From M3007 sp041160955 (GTDB taxonomy: Bacteria > Bacteroidota > Bacteroidia > Chitinophagales > Saprospiraceae), in assembly GCA_041160955.1 (NCBI GenBank), contig JBEAVK010000445.1, forward strand, positions 1-64,000: DNA of 64,000 nucleotides, read 5' to 3'. The notes under the pieces were generated by a model, which was not told the origin of the DNA, ran no database searches, and saw nothing but the letters and a program-made list of their open reading frames with translations. Shown one piece after another: positions 38,138-48,788 of this stretch (position 1 is the first letter of the stretch; every line of letters begins with the position of its first letter). A program made the translations under genes and the position numbers.

Positions 38138-38360
38138 ATTATTTTTTATAACGCAGGCAAAGATAAGGCAAATATACAGATCATTGAGCGATGTTTAGGG
38201 TGTTGAAGACTTTTTTTATTGACCTTTTGGACTTCCTCATTAAAGTTGACACTTAAATAAGGGTCGATTAGTAAAGGTTACCACTATAATGAATTTACAT
38301 TATTTGTTTTTTATGTATTTTTGACTATTTGCTATACAGTGTACTTACCACAAAAAAAAC

Positions 38361-38398
38361 TAAGCGTTTAACACTTGTCATCAAATGCTAAACGCTTA
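38361..38398 (-). terminator. Terminator of the PUL operon
   Basis: A 10-bp perfect stem (TAAGCGTTTA / TAAACGCTTA) with an 18-base loop, flanked by an A-run at 38351-38359 that is a U-tract on the minus strand. It lies 33 bases after the susD stop. Confidence 0.75.
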
Positions 38399-38430
38399 AT
38401 TTAAATTACTTACATAATAAACTCCTTTAA

Positions 38431-39918
38431 TTAATAACCCGCATTCTGCCCTACTTTCCCACCAGTAAGATCCACTTCTGTTTGAGGAATCGGTAATACT
38501 TCATGCTTACCATCTACAAAGGGTTTACCCACGGCTTTCATCGTTTGGCTGGCCCTGCCCCACCGCAATAAATCAAACCACCGATGGTTTTCCATCGCCA
38601 GTTCTACGCGGCGCTCTTTGTATATTCTTTCGCGTAGCATAGATTGGTCTGTTATCGTAACATCGGGTAGGATAAAGTTGTTGGTGCCCCTGGCCCGCTT
38701 ACGCACTTGATTGAGCAATGGCAATGCCTCTGATGATTTACCGAGTTCGTTTTTGGCCTCGGCAGCAAGGAGCAATATATCGGAATAGCGCAACACTCGG
38801 ATATTACCGGGGCCATTATCCTGCAAACCTGGGTGTGCTGGTACCCACGCTTTTTGGTTATAACGCTCATTTATAATATCCGGGTTATCCATGACTTGGG
38901 TGCTGCCATCGGGTAGTATTTCGCCTACATAAATCACGGTTGCCTCGCGGCGTGGATCGCCGTTTTCGTAAGACATCACTAGGTTGTCGGAAGGGCGGTT
39001 AAATCCCCAACCCAAGTTCGGGGTACCACGCACGCCCTGTACCATATTATACGGTGAAGATCCTGGGCCAGCCGCTTGTTGGGTGGGCAGTGCAACGGTC
39101 TGGATTTCAAAAATAGATTCGGCACCGTTTTCGCCAATTTGTAAGAAATTATCGGAATAACGCTGTAATAAACTGTATTTTCCGCTATTAATAATGTCCA
39201 TACATTGGATTTCGGCATTGCCCCAATCCTTTTTGAGCATGTATAATTTGGCGAGTAAACCCTTGGCTGCCGATTTCGTGATACGTCCTTTGTCGGCTAC
39301 CGCATAACCGTCTTTTTCGGGTAATACCGCAATGGCTTCTTTCAAATCGGTCTCGATTTGGGTGTATATTACTTCCTTTGGCTGGCGCGATTGGTCGTAA
39401 TATTCCGAGCCTTGTAGTGTTTTGGTGACCAATACCAAATCGCCAAACCATTGTACTAAAAGGAAATACGAGTAGGCACGCATGGTCTTGCATTCGCCGA
39501 CCAAACGATCGCGTAAAGCGGCATCCATCTCTATTTTGGGTATGTTTTCGATGGCAACATTGGCGCGTGCAATGGTTCTGTAGTGGCCTCTATACACGGG
39601 GAATATAAAGGGGTTGGTGGCATCCATTGTAAAATTGTCGAGATCGGACATAAGGGGTGCGTCATTGGCAGTTGAACCCTTGTCGGAATCGTCGCTGAGG
39701 ACATCGGTGCAGGCAATGAAAGGCAGCGCACAAAGATCAAAGCTGCGGTATTGCTCGTACACGGCATTGGTGGCTTGGATGGCTTGTGCTTCCGTTTTGA
39801 AAAATTCCTCAAATGTGAGTTCACCGGGTGGACGACGATCGAGGAAATCTTTTTGGCAATTGGTGGTTAACAGCAATAGTGCTGCTAAAAGGGCGAATGA
39901 TTTATATATAGTATGCAT
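38431..39918 (-). CDS. SusD/RagB-family glycan-binding lipoprotein
   Basis: 495 residues with lipoprotein signal (LLAALLLLTTNCQKDF, Cys21). Typical SusD features: DRRPPGELTFEEFFKTEAQAIQATNAVYEQ, TPR-like helices (AKGLLAKLYMLKKDWGNAE), and the C-terminal RILRYSDILLLAAEAKNELG-like RVLRYSDILLLAAEAK followed by YKERRVELAMENHRWFDLLRWG. It forms the lid of the SusC transporter on the cell surface and binds the oligosaccharide. It is the last gene of the PUL operon, 39 bases after susC. Confidence 0.96.
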   Translation of the reverse strand: MHTIYKSFALLAALLLLTTNCQKDFLDRRPPGELTFEEFFKTEAQAIQATNAVYEQYRSFDLCALPFIACTDVLSDDSDKGSTANDAPLMSDLDNFTMDATNPFIFPVYRGHYRTIARANVAIENIPKIEMDAALRDRLVGECKTMRAYSYFLLVQWFGDLVLVTKTLQGSEYYDQSRQPKEVIYTQIETDLKEAIAVLPEKDGYAVADKGRITKSAAKGLLAKLYMLKKDWGNAEIQCMDIINSGKYSLLQRYSDNFLQIGENGAESIFEIQTVALPTQQAAGPGSSPYNMVQGVRGTPNLGWGFNRPSDNLVMSYENGDPRREATVIYVGEILPDGSTQVMDNPDIINERYNQKAWVPAHPGLQDNGPGNIRVLRYSDILLLAAEAKNELGKSSEALPLLNQVRKRARGTNNFILPDVTITDQSMLRERIYKERRVELAMENHRWFDLLRWGRASQTMKAVGKPFVDGKHEVLPIPQTEVDLTGGKVGQNAGY

Positions 39919-39957
39919 TGTTGTTGATATTTTTTAATTTTTAGGAAACGTTTTTAT

Positions 39958-42888
39958 TTAAAAAGCCACGTCGAGTCCCAAAAGCATTGTTTTGGCCATT
40001 GGATAATTCAAATAGTCAATACCTGCTCTAAATGGGCTGTCGTTGGGAAACTCTGGGGTGTATCCCGAATACGCTTGTTTGGTCCAAAGATTGGTGCCAC
40101 TGGCGTAAAAACGTGCTTTGCTTACACCTATGCTGCGTAGCCATTGCTTAGGCAATGTATAACCCAGGGCAACACTACGGAGGCGCATAAAGGAGCCATC
40201 TTCGATCAAAAAATTGGACATACGGTAATTGTGTCCGCCATTGGTGACCCGTGGTACGGTATTGCTGCTGCCTTCGGCTGTCCAGCGGTCGTTGTACCAA
40301 AGTGTTTCCCAATTGGGGGTATCAAAACGCGATAATGTCTTGGCATTCACCACTTTATTGCCGCTTACGCCAAAGAAATCGGCGGAAAGATCAAAACCGA
40401 AAATATCCAAACCAGCAGAAAAGCCATACGTTAAAGTAGGGATTGGGCTGCCGAGGGCGGTACGGTCGTTGGCATCTAGTTTGCCATCGCCATTGAGATC
40501 AGCAAAACGGAAATCACCCGGTTTTTCGTTGCCAAATTTTGGCAGTGTTGAAAGTTCTTCCTGATTTTGGAAAACACCAGCCACCTGATAACCATAAAAT
40601 GCACCAATCGGTTGGCCAACAACTGTCCTTGTGGCAAAATCGCCTTGTCCGGTATTGGCCTCAAAAATAGCGGATTTACCTTGGTTGAGTTGGAGTACTT
40701 TGTTTTTGACAGGGGAGAAAATTGCCCCCAAGTTATAACCTACTTTACCCCTAGTCTCGCGCCATTGGAGGGTGAAATCCCAACCTGTATTTTCAACCTG
40801 AGCAGCATTAACAAATGGGTTACTACCCGATCCTACATAATCAGGAATGGGTAAATCACTCAAAATATCATAAGTAAAACGGCGGTACCAATCTATTTCT
40901 GTGGTAAAACGACCTTGAAAAAGGGCAAATTCTACACCAATATCGGTTTGTTCGGTGGTTTCCCAACGCACATCGGCATTGGCATAATTGACGAGGGTGG
41001 CACCGGTTTGAATGGTATCGTTGAATACGGCATACAATTCGTCGCTAATAATACCCAAAGACGGATAATCTTGTATTTTATCATTGCCCGTGATACCCCA
41101 AGATGCCCGTATTTTAAAGCGGTCAAATATTTTTTGTCCACGCATAAAAGGCTCTTGTGCTACATTCCAGCCTGCTGCAACAGAAGGGAAATAGCCCCAT
41201 CGGTTGTTTCGTGAAAAGCGAGACGATCCATCGGCGCGCAACGACGCGGTAAGCAAGTAGCGGTCGAAAAACGTCGCATTTACCCGGCTGAGGTAACTCA
41301 TCATGGCCCGGTCGCGTAGTATTTCGCCATTGGGCTGTAGCACTTCGTTGACGGTATTGCGCTTTTTAAAATTGTATTCTTGTGCGGATTGGCCTACGAG
41401 GGCGTTTAACCGGACTTTATCCCAAGTTTTATCATAAGTGAGGGTGTTTTCCCAGAGCCAAGTGCGTTCGTTGGTGGTATCGCGGGTGGTGCGCTCCAAG
41501 TTATTGAGTTGCGAGGAGGAAACTTCAAAAATGGGCTCAAAATAATGGAAACGTTCGCCCCTGCGATCAAAACCATAATTGGTGCGGAAGGTAAAATTTT
41601 TGAAAATTTTCCAGTCGGCATATATCGTACCTACCCAACGGTTAACGCGGGTGCGTTGGTCGTTTTTGTAAAATAGATCGGCAGCGGGATTGCCGATGGA
41701 TTGCCCAAAAAAAGTAGGGTCGGTAAAATCGCCGGTACTATCGCGGGGCGCAAACACAGGGGGCATACGGTAAGCAGAACCTAGAATATTGCCGCCTACA
41801 CTTTTTCTCATTTCATTAGCATAAGCGATATTGGAACCTAATTTTAGGTTTTTTAAGATAGCGTATTCGCCGTTAAAACGTCCGGTATAGCGCGTGAAAC
41901 CCGTTTTATCCAAAATACCTTGTTGGTTAAAATAATTGCCAGAAAGGTTATAGTTGAGTTTTTTCCAAATACCGCTCATCCCCAATTGTGTATTGGCAAT
42001 CGGTGCGGTACGGAAAATTTCATCTTGCCAATCGGTGTTTGGTAGGGTAGCGGGATTGGGGAAATAATTAGTGCCTTTCAGTTCGTTGTACATCTCCCCA
42101 AATTGGGCGGCATTGGCCAGTGGTAGTTTTTTGGCTATTTCTTGTGTGCCGTAATAAGAATTGATCGTAAAAACGGCTTTTTTACCTGCTTTTCCGCGTT
42201 TTGTGGTGATAATGATGACACCATTGGCACCGCGATTACCATAGATCGCCGTTGCGGAAGCATCTTTAAGTACTTCAATACTGGCCACATCTTGTGGGTT
42301 GACAAAAGAAGCATCGTCGAGGAGCATACCATCTACGACATACAGTGGGGCTGCATTATTGAGTGTGCCCGTTCCGCGAATTCGGATGGTGGCACCGCGA
42401 CCTGGTTCGCCGCTGGCAGGTGATACATATACACCCGCTATTTTTCCTTGCAATGCCTGCTCTACCGATGCCACTGGAATACGTTCAATATCCTTGGCTT
42501 TTACAGTGCCCACAGCACCTGTGAGGTCGCTTTTGCGTTGTACGCCATAACCTACTACCACTACTTCGTTGATGAGGTTATTGGCTTCTGCGAGGGAAAT
42601 GTCCACTTGGGTACGGCCATTGAGTGGGACTAACAATTCGGTATAACCCGTATAATTGACTTGCAAAATGGCGTTCAGGTCTTTGACGCTAAGGGTAAAA
42701 TTGCCGTTTATATCGGTTGTTGTACCATTATTTGTACCGCTTTCCACGACATTTGCGCCTACGACGGTTTCGCCGAGCAGGGCATCCTTGACGGTTCCTG
42801 TCACGCGCGTTTGTGCTGTGGCGGCTGTCCATATACATAGGATGAGCGCGAGCGATAAAATTTGTTTAATTGTAAATATTTGCTTCAT
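39958..42888 (-). CDS. SusC/RagA-family TonB-linked outer-membrane transporter
   Basis: The frame reaches a TTG at 42894; the ATG at 42888 is the start (976 residues). Signal peptide (ILSLALILCIWTAATAQ), carboxypeptidase-like domain (TRVTGTVKDALLGETVVGANV), TonB box region (NEVVVVGYGVQRKSDLTG), plug with the SusC hallmark GVYVSPASGEPGRGATIRIRG in parts and SIEVLKDASATAIYG, then a 22-strand barrel. It imports the bound oligosaccharide, driven by TonB. The codon use and spacing match its neighbours susD and GH3. Confidence 0.97.
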   Translation of the reverse strand: MKQIFTIKQILSLALILCIWTAATAQTRVTGTVKDALLGETVVGANVVESGTNNGTTTDINGNFTLSVKDLNAILQVNYTGYTELLVPLNGRTQVDISLAEANNLINEVVVVGYGVQRKSDLTGAVGTVKAKDIERIPVASVEQALQGKIAGVYVSPASGEPGRGATIRIRGTGTLNNAAPLYVVDGMLLDDASFVNPQDVASIEVLKDASATAIYGNRGANGVIIITTKRGKAGKKAVFTINSYYGTQEIAKKLPLANAAQFGEMYNELKGTNYFPNPATLPNTDWQDEIFRTAPIANTQLGMSGIWKKLNYNLSGNYFNQQGILDKTGFTRYTGRFNGEYAILKNLKLGSNIAYANEMRKSVGGNILGSAYRMPPVFAPRDSTGDFTDPTFFGQSIGNPAADLFYKNDQRTRVNRWVGTIYADWKIFKNFTFRTNYGFDRRGERFHYFEPIFEVSSSQLNNLERTTRDTTNERTWLWENTLTYDKTWDKVRLNALVGQSAQEYNFKKRNTVNEVLQPNGEILRDRAMMSYLSRVNATFFDRYLLTASLRADGSSRFSRNNRWGYFPSVAAGWNVAQEPFMRGQKIFDRFKIRASWGITGNDKIQDYPSLGIISDELYAVFNDTIQTGATLVNYANADVRWETTEQTDIGVEFALFQGRFTTEIDWYRRFTYDILSDLPIPDYVGSGSNPFVNAAQVENTGWDFTLQWRETRGKVGYNLGAIFSPVKNKVLQLNQGKSAIFEANTGQGDFATRTVVGQPIGAFYGYQVAGVFQNQEELSTLPKFGNEKPGDFRFADLNGDGKLDANDRTALGSPIPTLTYGFSAGLDIFGFDLSADFFGVSGNKVVNAKTLSRFDTPNWETLWYNDRWTAEGSSNTVPRVTNGGHNYRMSNFLIEDGSFMRLRSVALGYTLPKQWLRSIGVSKARFYASGTNLWTKQAYSGYTPEFPNDSPFRAGIDYLNYPMAKTMLLGLDVAF

Positions 42889-42932
42889 AATCAATTGTTT
42901 GTGCTTTAATTAATAAGGCGGCTGGATCATCA

Positions 42933-45149
42933 CTACCGATTAATATAAGTCTTTACTTTTTTCAGATTTTCAGAATCGCCGCCTACCATGATTTCGTAGT
43001 CGCCTTTCTCCGTGCCAAAAGTCATATTTTTTTTGTAAAAACTGAAATCTTTTTTGCCGAGTGTGAAGGTAAGGGTTTTGGTCTCGCCCGGTTGGAGCAT
43101 TATTTTTTGAAATCCTTTGAGTTCTTTTACTGGACGGGTAACGGAACCTACTAGGTCTCTGACATATAATTGCGCCACTTCTTCGCCGGCTACTTTGCCG
43201 GTATTGGTTACATTTACCTTGACTTGCAAATAGATGTTGCCACTTTTGGCGTTCATAATTTCGGGTTCGCTGTACTGGAATGTGGTATAACTAAGGCCAA
43301 AACCAAATGGCCACTGGGGGGTATTGGGCAGGTCAATATAGCGGCTTGTCCATTTAGAATTAGGATCGTAAGGGCGACCGGTGCTTTTGTGGTTGTAATA
43401 AATGGGTACTTGCCCAACCGACCGAGGGAAGGTCATCGGCAATTTTCCAGAAGGATTATACGCCCCAAAAATAACATCAGCGATGGCGTTGCCTGCTTCG
43501 GTGCCTAGCCACCACGTTTCCAAAATAGCCGTTGCATTGTCGGCGATGGCGGGTATGGCGATTGGCCTGCCGTTCATCAGTACGACGATAACGGGTTTGC
43601 CCAATTTGCACAATTCCAAAACGAGTTCTTCTTGTCGTCCGGGGAGAGTTATATCCGTCCGTGAGGTTGCTTCGCCACTCATCGCTGCTTTTTCTCCAAC
43701 CGCGACAATGACAACATCAGCGGCTTGGGCGGCACGAATGGCTTCAGAAAAGTCTTTTTTATCGGTATCTTCTATACTGCAACCGACGACGAAATTGATA
43801 TTATCGGCTTGTACTTTTGCCAATCCCTCGCGGAGGCTGACGCAATCGTTGGCATTTCCTGCGCCATTCCAATTGCCGATAAGTTCGCTTTTATTGTCGG
43901 CCAATGGGCCGATGAGTGCAATTTTTTGTCCTTTTTTTAAAGGCAATGCTTGGTTGTCGTTTTTTAATAAAACGATTGATTTACGTGCAATATCACGTGC
44001 TGCGGCCCTGTTTTCAGCGCTGAGCAAGGTGGTTTTTTCGCGTTCGGCGTTACAAAATTTGTAAGGATCATCAAAAAGACCTAGATCGTATTTCAAACGC
44101 AATATGCGTTTAACCGCTTCATCTATTTGCTGTTTTTTAATACGGCCTTCTTCCACCGATTTTTTTAAAAAACGTTGATATACAGCACCTTGCATATCCA
44201 TATCGACACCAGCATTCAAGGCCAATTCGCCTGCTGCTGCTTCATTGGCGACTACGCCATGGTACACCATTTCGTTGATTCCGGTATAATCGGTCACCAC
44301 AAATCCTTTGAAAAACCATTCTTTGCGCAAGATCTGATCTATCAGGAATTTATTACCTGTGGCGGGTACACCATCGTAATCATTGAAAGAAGTCATTACG
44401 GTTGCTGCCCCGGCCTCTACAGCGGCTTTATATGGCGGCAAGTAATACTCGCGGAGAAAACGCTCGCTCATGTCCACCGTATTATAATCTCTGCCAGCAA
44501 CGGGTGCACCATAAGCGGCATAGTGTTTTACACAGGCGAGCATGGCATCAGTGTCGCCTAGTTTTTTGCCTTGGGTACCGTGTACCCTTGCTTCGGCGAT
44601 ACGGCAGCCTAGATAAGTATCTTCGCCACCACCTTCCATGACACGCCCCCAGCGAGGGTCGCGGGAAATATCCACCATAGGCGCAAACGTCCAGTTCAAT
44701 CCGGCTGCACTCGCCTCTGCTGCTGCAATACGTGACGATTTTTCGATGGCTTGCAGATCCCAACTGGCGGACTCGCCTAACGGAATGGGGAAAATAGTTT
44801 TGTACCCATGTATTACATCAAAACCAAAAAGCAAAGGGATTTTCAGGCGCGTTTCTTCCATCGCAATACGTTGCAGATCGCGTACAAATTCGACGGTATG
44901 GCTATTGAACAGATTGCCACAGGCACCGCTTCTGATATCGTTTTTGTAGCCTTCACGGATGGTAGGGCCGGTAGAACCCCAATCGGTGGTGTAGAGGGTG
45001 AGTTGCCCTATTTTTTCGTCAAGGGTCATTTTGGCGAGCAATGCACTCACTTTTTGCTCGTTTTGGGGCGAGGGGCGGTAGTTTTGGGCAGATAACTGGT
45101 GGGTTATCCATAAAGAGAGGGCTATTAAAAAACGGAATTTGAACGACAT
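42933..45149 (-). CDS. GH3 family beta-glucosidase (BglX-like)
   Basis: 738 residues with a signal peptide (FLIALSLWITHQLSAQ). GH3 N-domain with the nucleophile Asp287 in GFVVTDYTGI, substrate residues KHYAAYGAP and WTFAPMVDISRDPRWGR, the second alpha/beta domain (KKGQKIALIGPLADNKSE; SGEATSRTDITLPGRQ) and the C-terminal fibronectin III-like domain (LYVRDLVGSVTRPVKELKGF). It is a periplasmic exo-beta-glucosidase. BT_3567-type GH3 enzymes of this layout act on beta-1,2-gluco-oligosaccharides; next to a GH144-like gene that is the likely substrate. It lies 44 bases before susC. Confidence 0.93.
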   Translation of the reverse strand: MSFKFRFLIALSLWITHQLSAQNYRPSPQNEQKVSALLAKMTLDEKIGQLTLYTTDWGSTGPTIREGYKNDIRSGACGNLFNSHTVEFVRDLQRIAMEETRLKIPLLFGFDVIHGYKTIFPIPLGESASWDLQAIEKSSRIAAAEASAAGLNWTFAPMVDISRDPRWGRVMEGGGEDTYLGCRIAEARVHGTQGKKLGDTDAMLACVKHYAAYGAPVAGRDYNTVDMSERFLREYYLPPYKAAVEAGAATVMTSFNDYDGVPATGNKFLIDQILRKEWFFKGFVVTDYTGINEMVYHGVVANEAAAGELALNAGVDMDMQGAVYQRFLKKSVEEGRIKKQQIDEAVKRILRLKYDLGLFDDPYKFCNAEREKTTLLSAENRAAARDIARKSIVLLKNDNQALPLKKGQKIALIGPLADNKSELIGNWNGAGNANDCVSLREGLAKVQADNINFVVGCSIEDTDKKDFSEAIRAAQAADVVIVAVGEKAAMSGEATSRTDITLPGRQEELVLELCKLGKPVIVVLMNGRPIAIPAIADNATAILETWWLGTEAGNAIADVIFGAYNPSGKLPMTFPRSVGQVPIYYNHKSTGRPYDPNSKWTSRYIDLPNTPQWPFGFGLSYTTFQYSEPEIMNAKSGNIYLQVKVNVTNTGKVAGEEVAQLYVRDLVGSVTRPVKELKGFQKIMLQPGETKTLTFTLGKKDFSFYKKNMTFGTEKGDYEIMVGGDSENLKKVKTYINR

Positions 45150-45572
45150 TTTCTATGTGCTGATGGTTAAAATTTAGATAGATATTTAGTGGTGGGAATA
45201 CCGGGCTGGACTTTGTAAATACTTGAAAATCAATGGTTAATTAAGTGTTGGCGTGACCTTGAGGGCATGGCTGTCAACTTAGGCGAATGCTGACCCTGAT
45301 AGGGGGCAAACATGAATAAGCAAAGAGGGTGTTTAACAATCCTGGAAGGGTTGAACGAAACGAATGTTTTAATGTAATATATGGTATGCGTTATTCATTG
45401 AAAATTGATCCTTGAACGTTGAAAATCGAATATCTATTTCCATATTCTAATGCCTAAACATTATTGTCATTTCATAAAATATCCAATCTCCAACGCTCAA
45501 TTTTCAATTAGGGATAATCCCCCAAAAACACTATTTTGGTGTTATACACACCTTCTATTCACCATTCTTCAA
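45150..45572. other. Intergenic region within the PUL
   Basis: 423 bases without a convincing gene. An imperfect inverted repeat links ATTGAAAATTGATCC (from about 45398) with a CAATTTTCAATT stretch near 45499-45511. It may slow or end transcription between the binding-protein gene and GH3. No TAnnTTTG box was found before GH3. Confidence 0.4.
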
Positions 45573-48500
45573 CTATTGTTTCATAAATTTGGCATTACCT
45601 ACCAACTGTCCTTGCGCGTTATACGCTGCAACAAGGTACATACCCGCAGGCATACGCACGACATCAATATCTGTACGGATTTCGTTAGTGATATACAGCG
45701 AAGAGACGCGTTGCCCCAATGCATTATACACTTCCATACGGCTCACACCTGCTACATTTTCTACCCAAATTTTGTCCGTTGTTGGGTTTGGAAAGATACG
45801 CATGGTTGCAATGGCAGGTGTAAACACGCTGCTCTCACCGCATGCACCTGCACCGATCACAATATCATCGAAATAAGAAGTAACATCGGTGCCAGTAGCA
45901 TCAATACCTAGATCGAAGAACAATGTGAGGCGTTGGTATTCGCCGTTATCTGGTGCTGCAGCGAAATCGAAGGTAAGTTCCTCCCATTCATTGATCTTTG
46001 TATTGGGTACTTTGAGTTCGATTGGAGGTGCGCCTGTAGCAGAACCTTCCACTTTTAGTGCAAAATTACCAATATGATCCATGTGTACTTTCGCTTTCAT
46101 TTGTTTCAAACCGTCCCAATCAATTGGTGCTTCCAAATTTGGATTGCTATACATACCCGCAAATGGGAGCGCATCACCGGCCTTCACAAACTTACCTACT
46201 TTAGCAGAGGTATTGATACCAGAAGGGTTTGGATTATTAATGATTTCGAATCCGTAAGTGGCCTCAAGGGAACCATTGGCGAAATAAGTCCATTTTTCTA
46301 ATAAACCAGGTGTTTGGTTATCCACTACACAACCGTTATAACCTGCACGTTGCCATTTTACATTGTCGATATAATAAGTACCGCCGCCTACTGCACTGGC
46401 CACATTGATAAACATCACCAATTTGGTATTGCCTTTGCCCACTGCTTCACTGAAATCAATATCAAACTTGTACCAAGTATTTGCCGTTTTTAACGTATCA
46501 AAAATTTCTACTACTGTGCCGCCTTCTAATTTGAATAAAATAGGAATGTTGGCAGTAGGTGCATAGACTTGAAGCACTAAATGGTTGTACAGAGTGAGGT
46601 CAATAGGGGCAGGAAACTCAATACCGATACCTGCATATTCGGTACCAGCACCAGCGGGATCTTTGTATTCGCCCACTTTAAGAGAACCATTATCGGGGGT
46701 GAGGTAAGGATTGTTCACCACTTTCAAATCAGAAGCGCCGTAAAAAATAGAGGTATAATTGCGTTGGCACTCATAATCGTCGATAATATTAGGTATTGCA
46801 ACTACTCCAGCACATGGATCGATGGTCAAAGCCGTTTGACGAAGGTTATCTAAACACCAAGATTGGCCATTGGCGGCTACACCTGGGTTAAACAAAATGC
46901 GTATTTCAGCAAAATCGGTCACTGCAGAGAACGCAGAAAAATCGAAACTCAATGTTTCCCATGCTCCCGGAGTGGTTATGGTGGCATCTGCTTCTTTATT
47001 CCCTTGTGTAGGAGACGAAAGTTGCAAACGAACAGATCCGCCGCTGGCTGGGCTTAACACATCGAGGTTGAATTGGCCAAAAACAGATAAATCTAAATTG
47101 GTTAAAGAAATGGCCTGTAAGGTTGAAAATGCAGAGACACCTTTTGTATAACAACCCACTTGAGTGGAATTGTTAACGTTATTCGGATTTGGATTAGGTG
47201 TTGGGCCAGTGAATACACCATGCAATGTTTCATTTTGATCCAATGCCTGCCAACCTAGACTGATACCATTTTGGAAGTTTTCGAGCGGTGGTGCTGAGGT
47301 AGGTGGCGAGAGTTTGATATTGTCGATATAATATACTTCGCCCGGTTCGCCGTTCACACCAGCATTAAAGAAAACGACCAATTTGCGGTGGCCTTCGCCT
47401 TGTTCTGTACTGAAATCGGCGGTATAGGTGACCCATTTATTGATTTCTGTTACTTGAATAGGGAATTCTTTATTAGAAAGACCTCCCTCGATTTTCAATA
47501 ACAATGTACCTGTTTTTGGCGCCCATACTTGCAAAGAGAACTGGTTATTCACCGTTAAATCAATAGGGTTTTGGAAATCGATCACCAATGCGCCAAATTC
47601 TGTGAATTGACCAGCGAAATCGTTGAATTTACCCACTTTTGGACTGTTGTTGTCGCCATTGATAACGGGGTTGTTCACCACGCTTAGGCTATCCCAACCA
47701 CCGCCATAAGTTGCAGTACGGTTACATTCAAAATCATCCAAAAATACTGGATTAGAAGTAACACCTACGCACGAACTCGGCACAGCACATACATTATCGA
47801 AATAATAAGTGTCACCGCTGGTTTCTACACCGGGATCAAAAAATATGACGATTTTACTCAGTCCGGTATTGGCTGCCTGTGCACTAAAATCAAAGGTATA
47901 TTCCTGCCATGCACCAGTAACAGCAATATTGGCTGTTTTTTCAAAACCACCGCCAGTACCTTCTAATTTGAAGATAAATTGAGTAGGTGCTGTGGCATAT
48001 ACCTGAATTTTGAATTTATTGTACAAAGACATGTCAAAAGGCGTACCATTATCCGCCAAAATAAGGCTATAGGCGTGCATCGTAGATTTAACGTATTTCG
48101 CACAATTGGCACTGCTGTTGATCTGATTTGCACCCGGATTGGCCTCCGGAGCCGTCAATACACCATCCAAACCTAGGAAAACTAGACCTGGTGTTTCAAA
48201 ATCGGCATAACAACGCTCTGCTTTTTCGGCTACAATATCGTCGAAGTAATAGGTTTTGTCATCGCCAAGTACAAATGAGTTGAACGATACCAAAATGGTT
48301 TTAAGATTGGTAAAACTTGCACCAGCGGAAAGATCGAACGTATATTCGACCCATTGGTTGGCTACAGTAATATCCAATATTTTTTCTACTGGAGCACCAC
48401 CGGGGCCTTCCAATTTGAGCAGTGCCTTACATGGTGCTGTGGGCGACCAAATTTTCATTTTGAACTGGTTATTTACGCTAATATCCAAGGTGTTTGGAAA

Positions 48501-48734
48501 AGTATAAAGCGCAAAATTGAAGTCAAACCCAGGGCTATTGGTGTAAGAACCTACCCAATCACTGGTGTTAGCCCCTGATTTATCAGGGTTTGCAATGACT
48601 CCGTTATAGGTGCCATTTATGCCGTTCCAGGCCAAATCGGAGGTGCCACCTTCAAAATCTTCATATACAACTTGGGCATTTGCGCCAAATCCGAATAGAA
48701 GGGTGAGCAGAATAATTAGTGATGATTTTTTCAT
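45573..48734 (-). CDS. Six-module putative surface glycan-binding protein with T9SS sorting domain
   Basis: The frame extends to a TTG at 48740; the ATG at 48734 starts the signal peptide (LIILLTLLFGFGANAQ), giving 1053 residues. It consists of six tandem beta-sandwich modules of roughly 155-170 residues. Each ends in a variant of YYFDDI (YYFDDI, YYFDNV, YYIDNI, WCLDNL, YYIDNV, SYFDDI) and contains FxFKLEG and a W-x-x-YTFDFS strand, the look of a carbohydrate-binding module fold. A T9SS sorting domain closes it (MRIFPNPTTDKIWVEN). Between the GH144-like and GH3 genes it is the natural candidate for the surface glycan-binding protein of the PUL. No catalytic residues were recognised. A palindrome AAACAAATTTGTTT touches the start (48735-48748). 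Confidence 0.8.
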   Translation of the reverse strand: MKKSSLIILLTLLFGFGANAQVVYEDFEGGTSDLAWNGINGTYNGVIANPDKSGANTSDWVGSYTNSPGFDFNFALYTFPNTLDISVNNQFKMKIWSPTAPCKALLKLEGPGGAPVEKILDITVANQWVEYTFDLSAGASFTNLKTILVSFNSFVLGDDKTYYFDDIVAEKAERCYADFETPGLVFLGLDGVLTAPEANPGANQINSSANCAKYVKSTMHAYSLILADNGTPFDMSLYNKFKIQVYATAPTQFIFKLEGTGGGFEKTANIAVTGAWQEYTFDFSAQAANTGLSKIVIFFDPGVETSGDTYYFDNVCAVPSSCVGVTSNPVFLDDFECNRTATYGGGWDSLSVVNNPVINGDNNSPKVGKFNDFAGQFTEFGALVIDFQNPIDLTVNNQFSLQVWAPKTGTLLLKIEGGLSNKEFPIQVTEINKWVTYTADFSTEQGEGHRKLVVFFNAGVNGEPGEVYYIDNIKLSPPTSAPPLENFQNGISLGWQALDQNETLHGVFTGPTPNPNPNNVNNSTQVGCYTKGVSAFSTLQAISLTNLDLSVFGQFNLDVLSPASGGSVRLQLSSPTQGNKEADATITTPGAWETLSFDFSAFSAVTDFAEIRILFNPGVAANGQSWCLDNLRQTALTIDPCAGVVAIPNIIDDYECQRNYTSIFYGASDLKVVNNPYLTPDNGSLKVGEYKDPAGAGTEYAGIGIEFPAPIDLTLYNHLVLQVYAPTANIPILFKLEGGTVVEIFDTLKTANTWYKFDIDFSEAVGKGNTKLVMFINVASAVGGGTYYIDNVKWQRAGYNGCVVDNQTPGLLEKWTYFANGSLEATYGFEIINNPNPSGINTSAKVGKFVKAGDALPFAGMYSNPNLEAPIDWDGLKQMKAKVHMDHIGNFALKVEGSATGAPPIELKVPNTKINEWEELTFDFAAAPDNGEYQRLTLFFDLGIDATGTDVTSYFDDIVIGAGACGESSVFTPAIATMRIFPNPTTDKIWVENVAGVSRMEVYNALGQRVSSLYITNEIRTDIDVVRMPAGMYLVAAYNAQGQLVGNAKFMKQ

Positions 48735-48788
48735 AAACAAATTTGTTTGTTAGTAGTGAGCAATAATTGGTTAGTAGTCTTTAAAGTA

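Noticed and set aside
45450..45911. Long plus-strand frame overlapping the end of the six-module protein
   Set aside because: It runs antisense to a clear T9SS sorting domain and has the Cys/His/Thr-rich look of an antisense frame.
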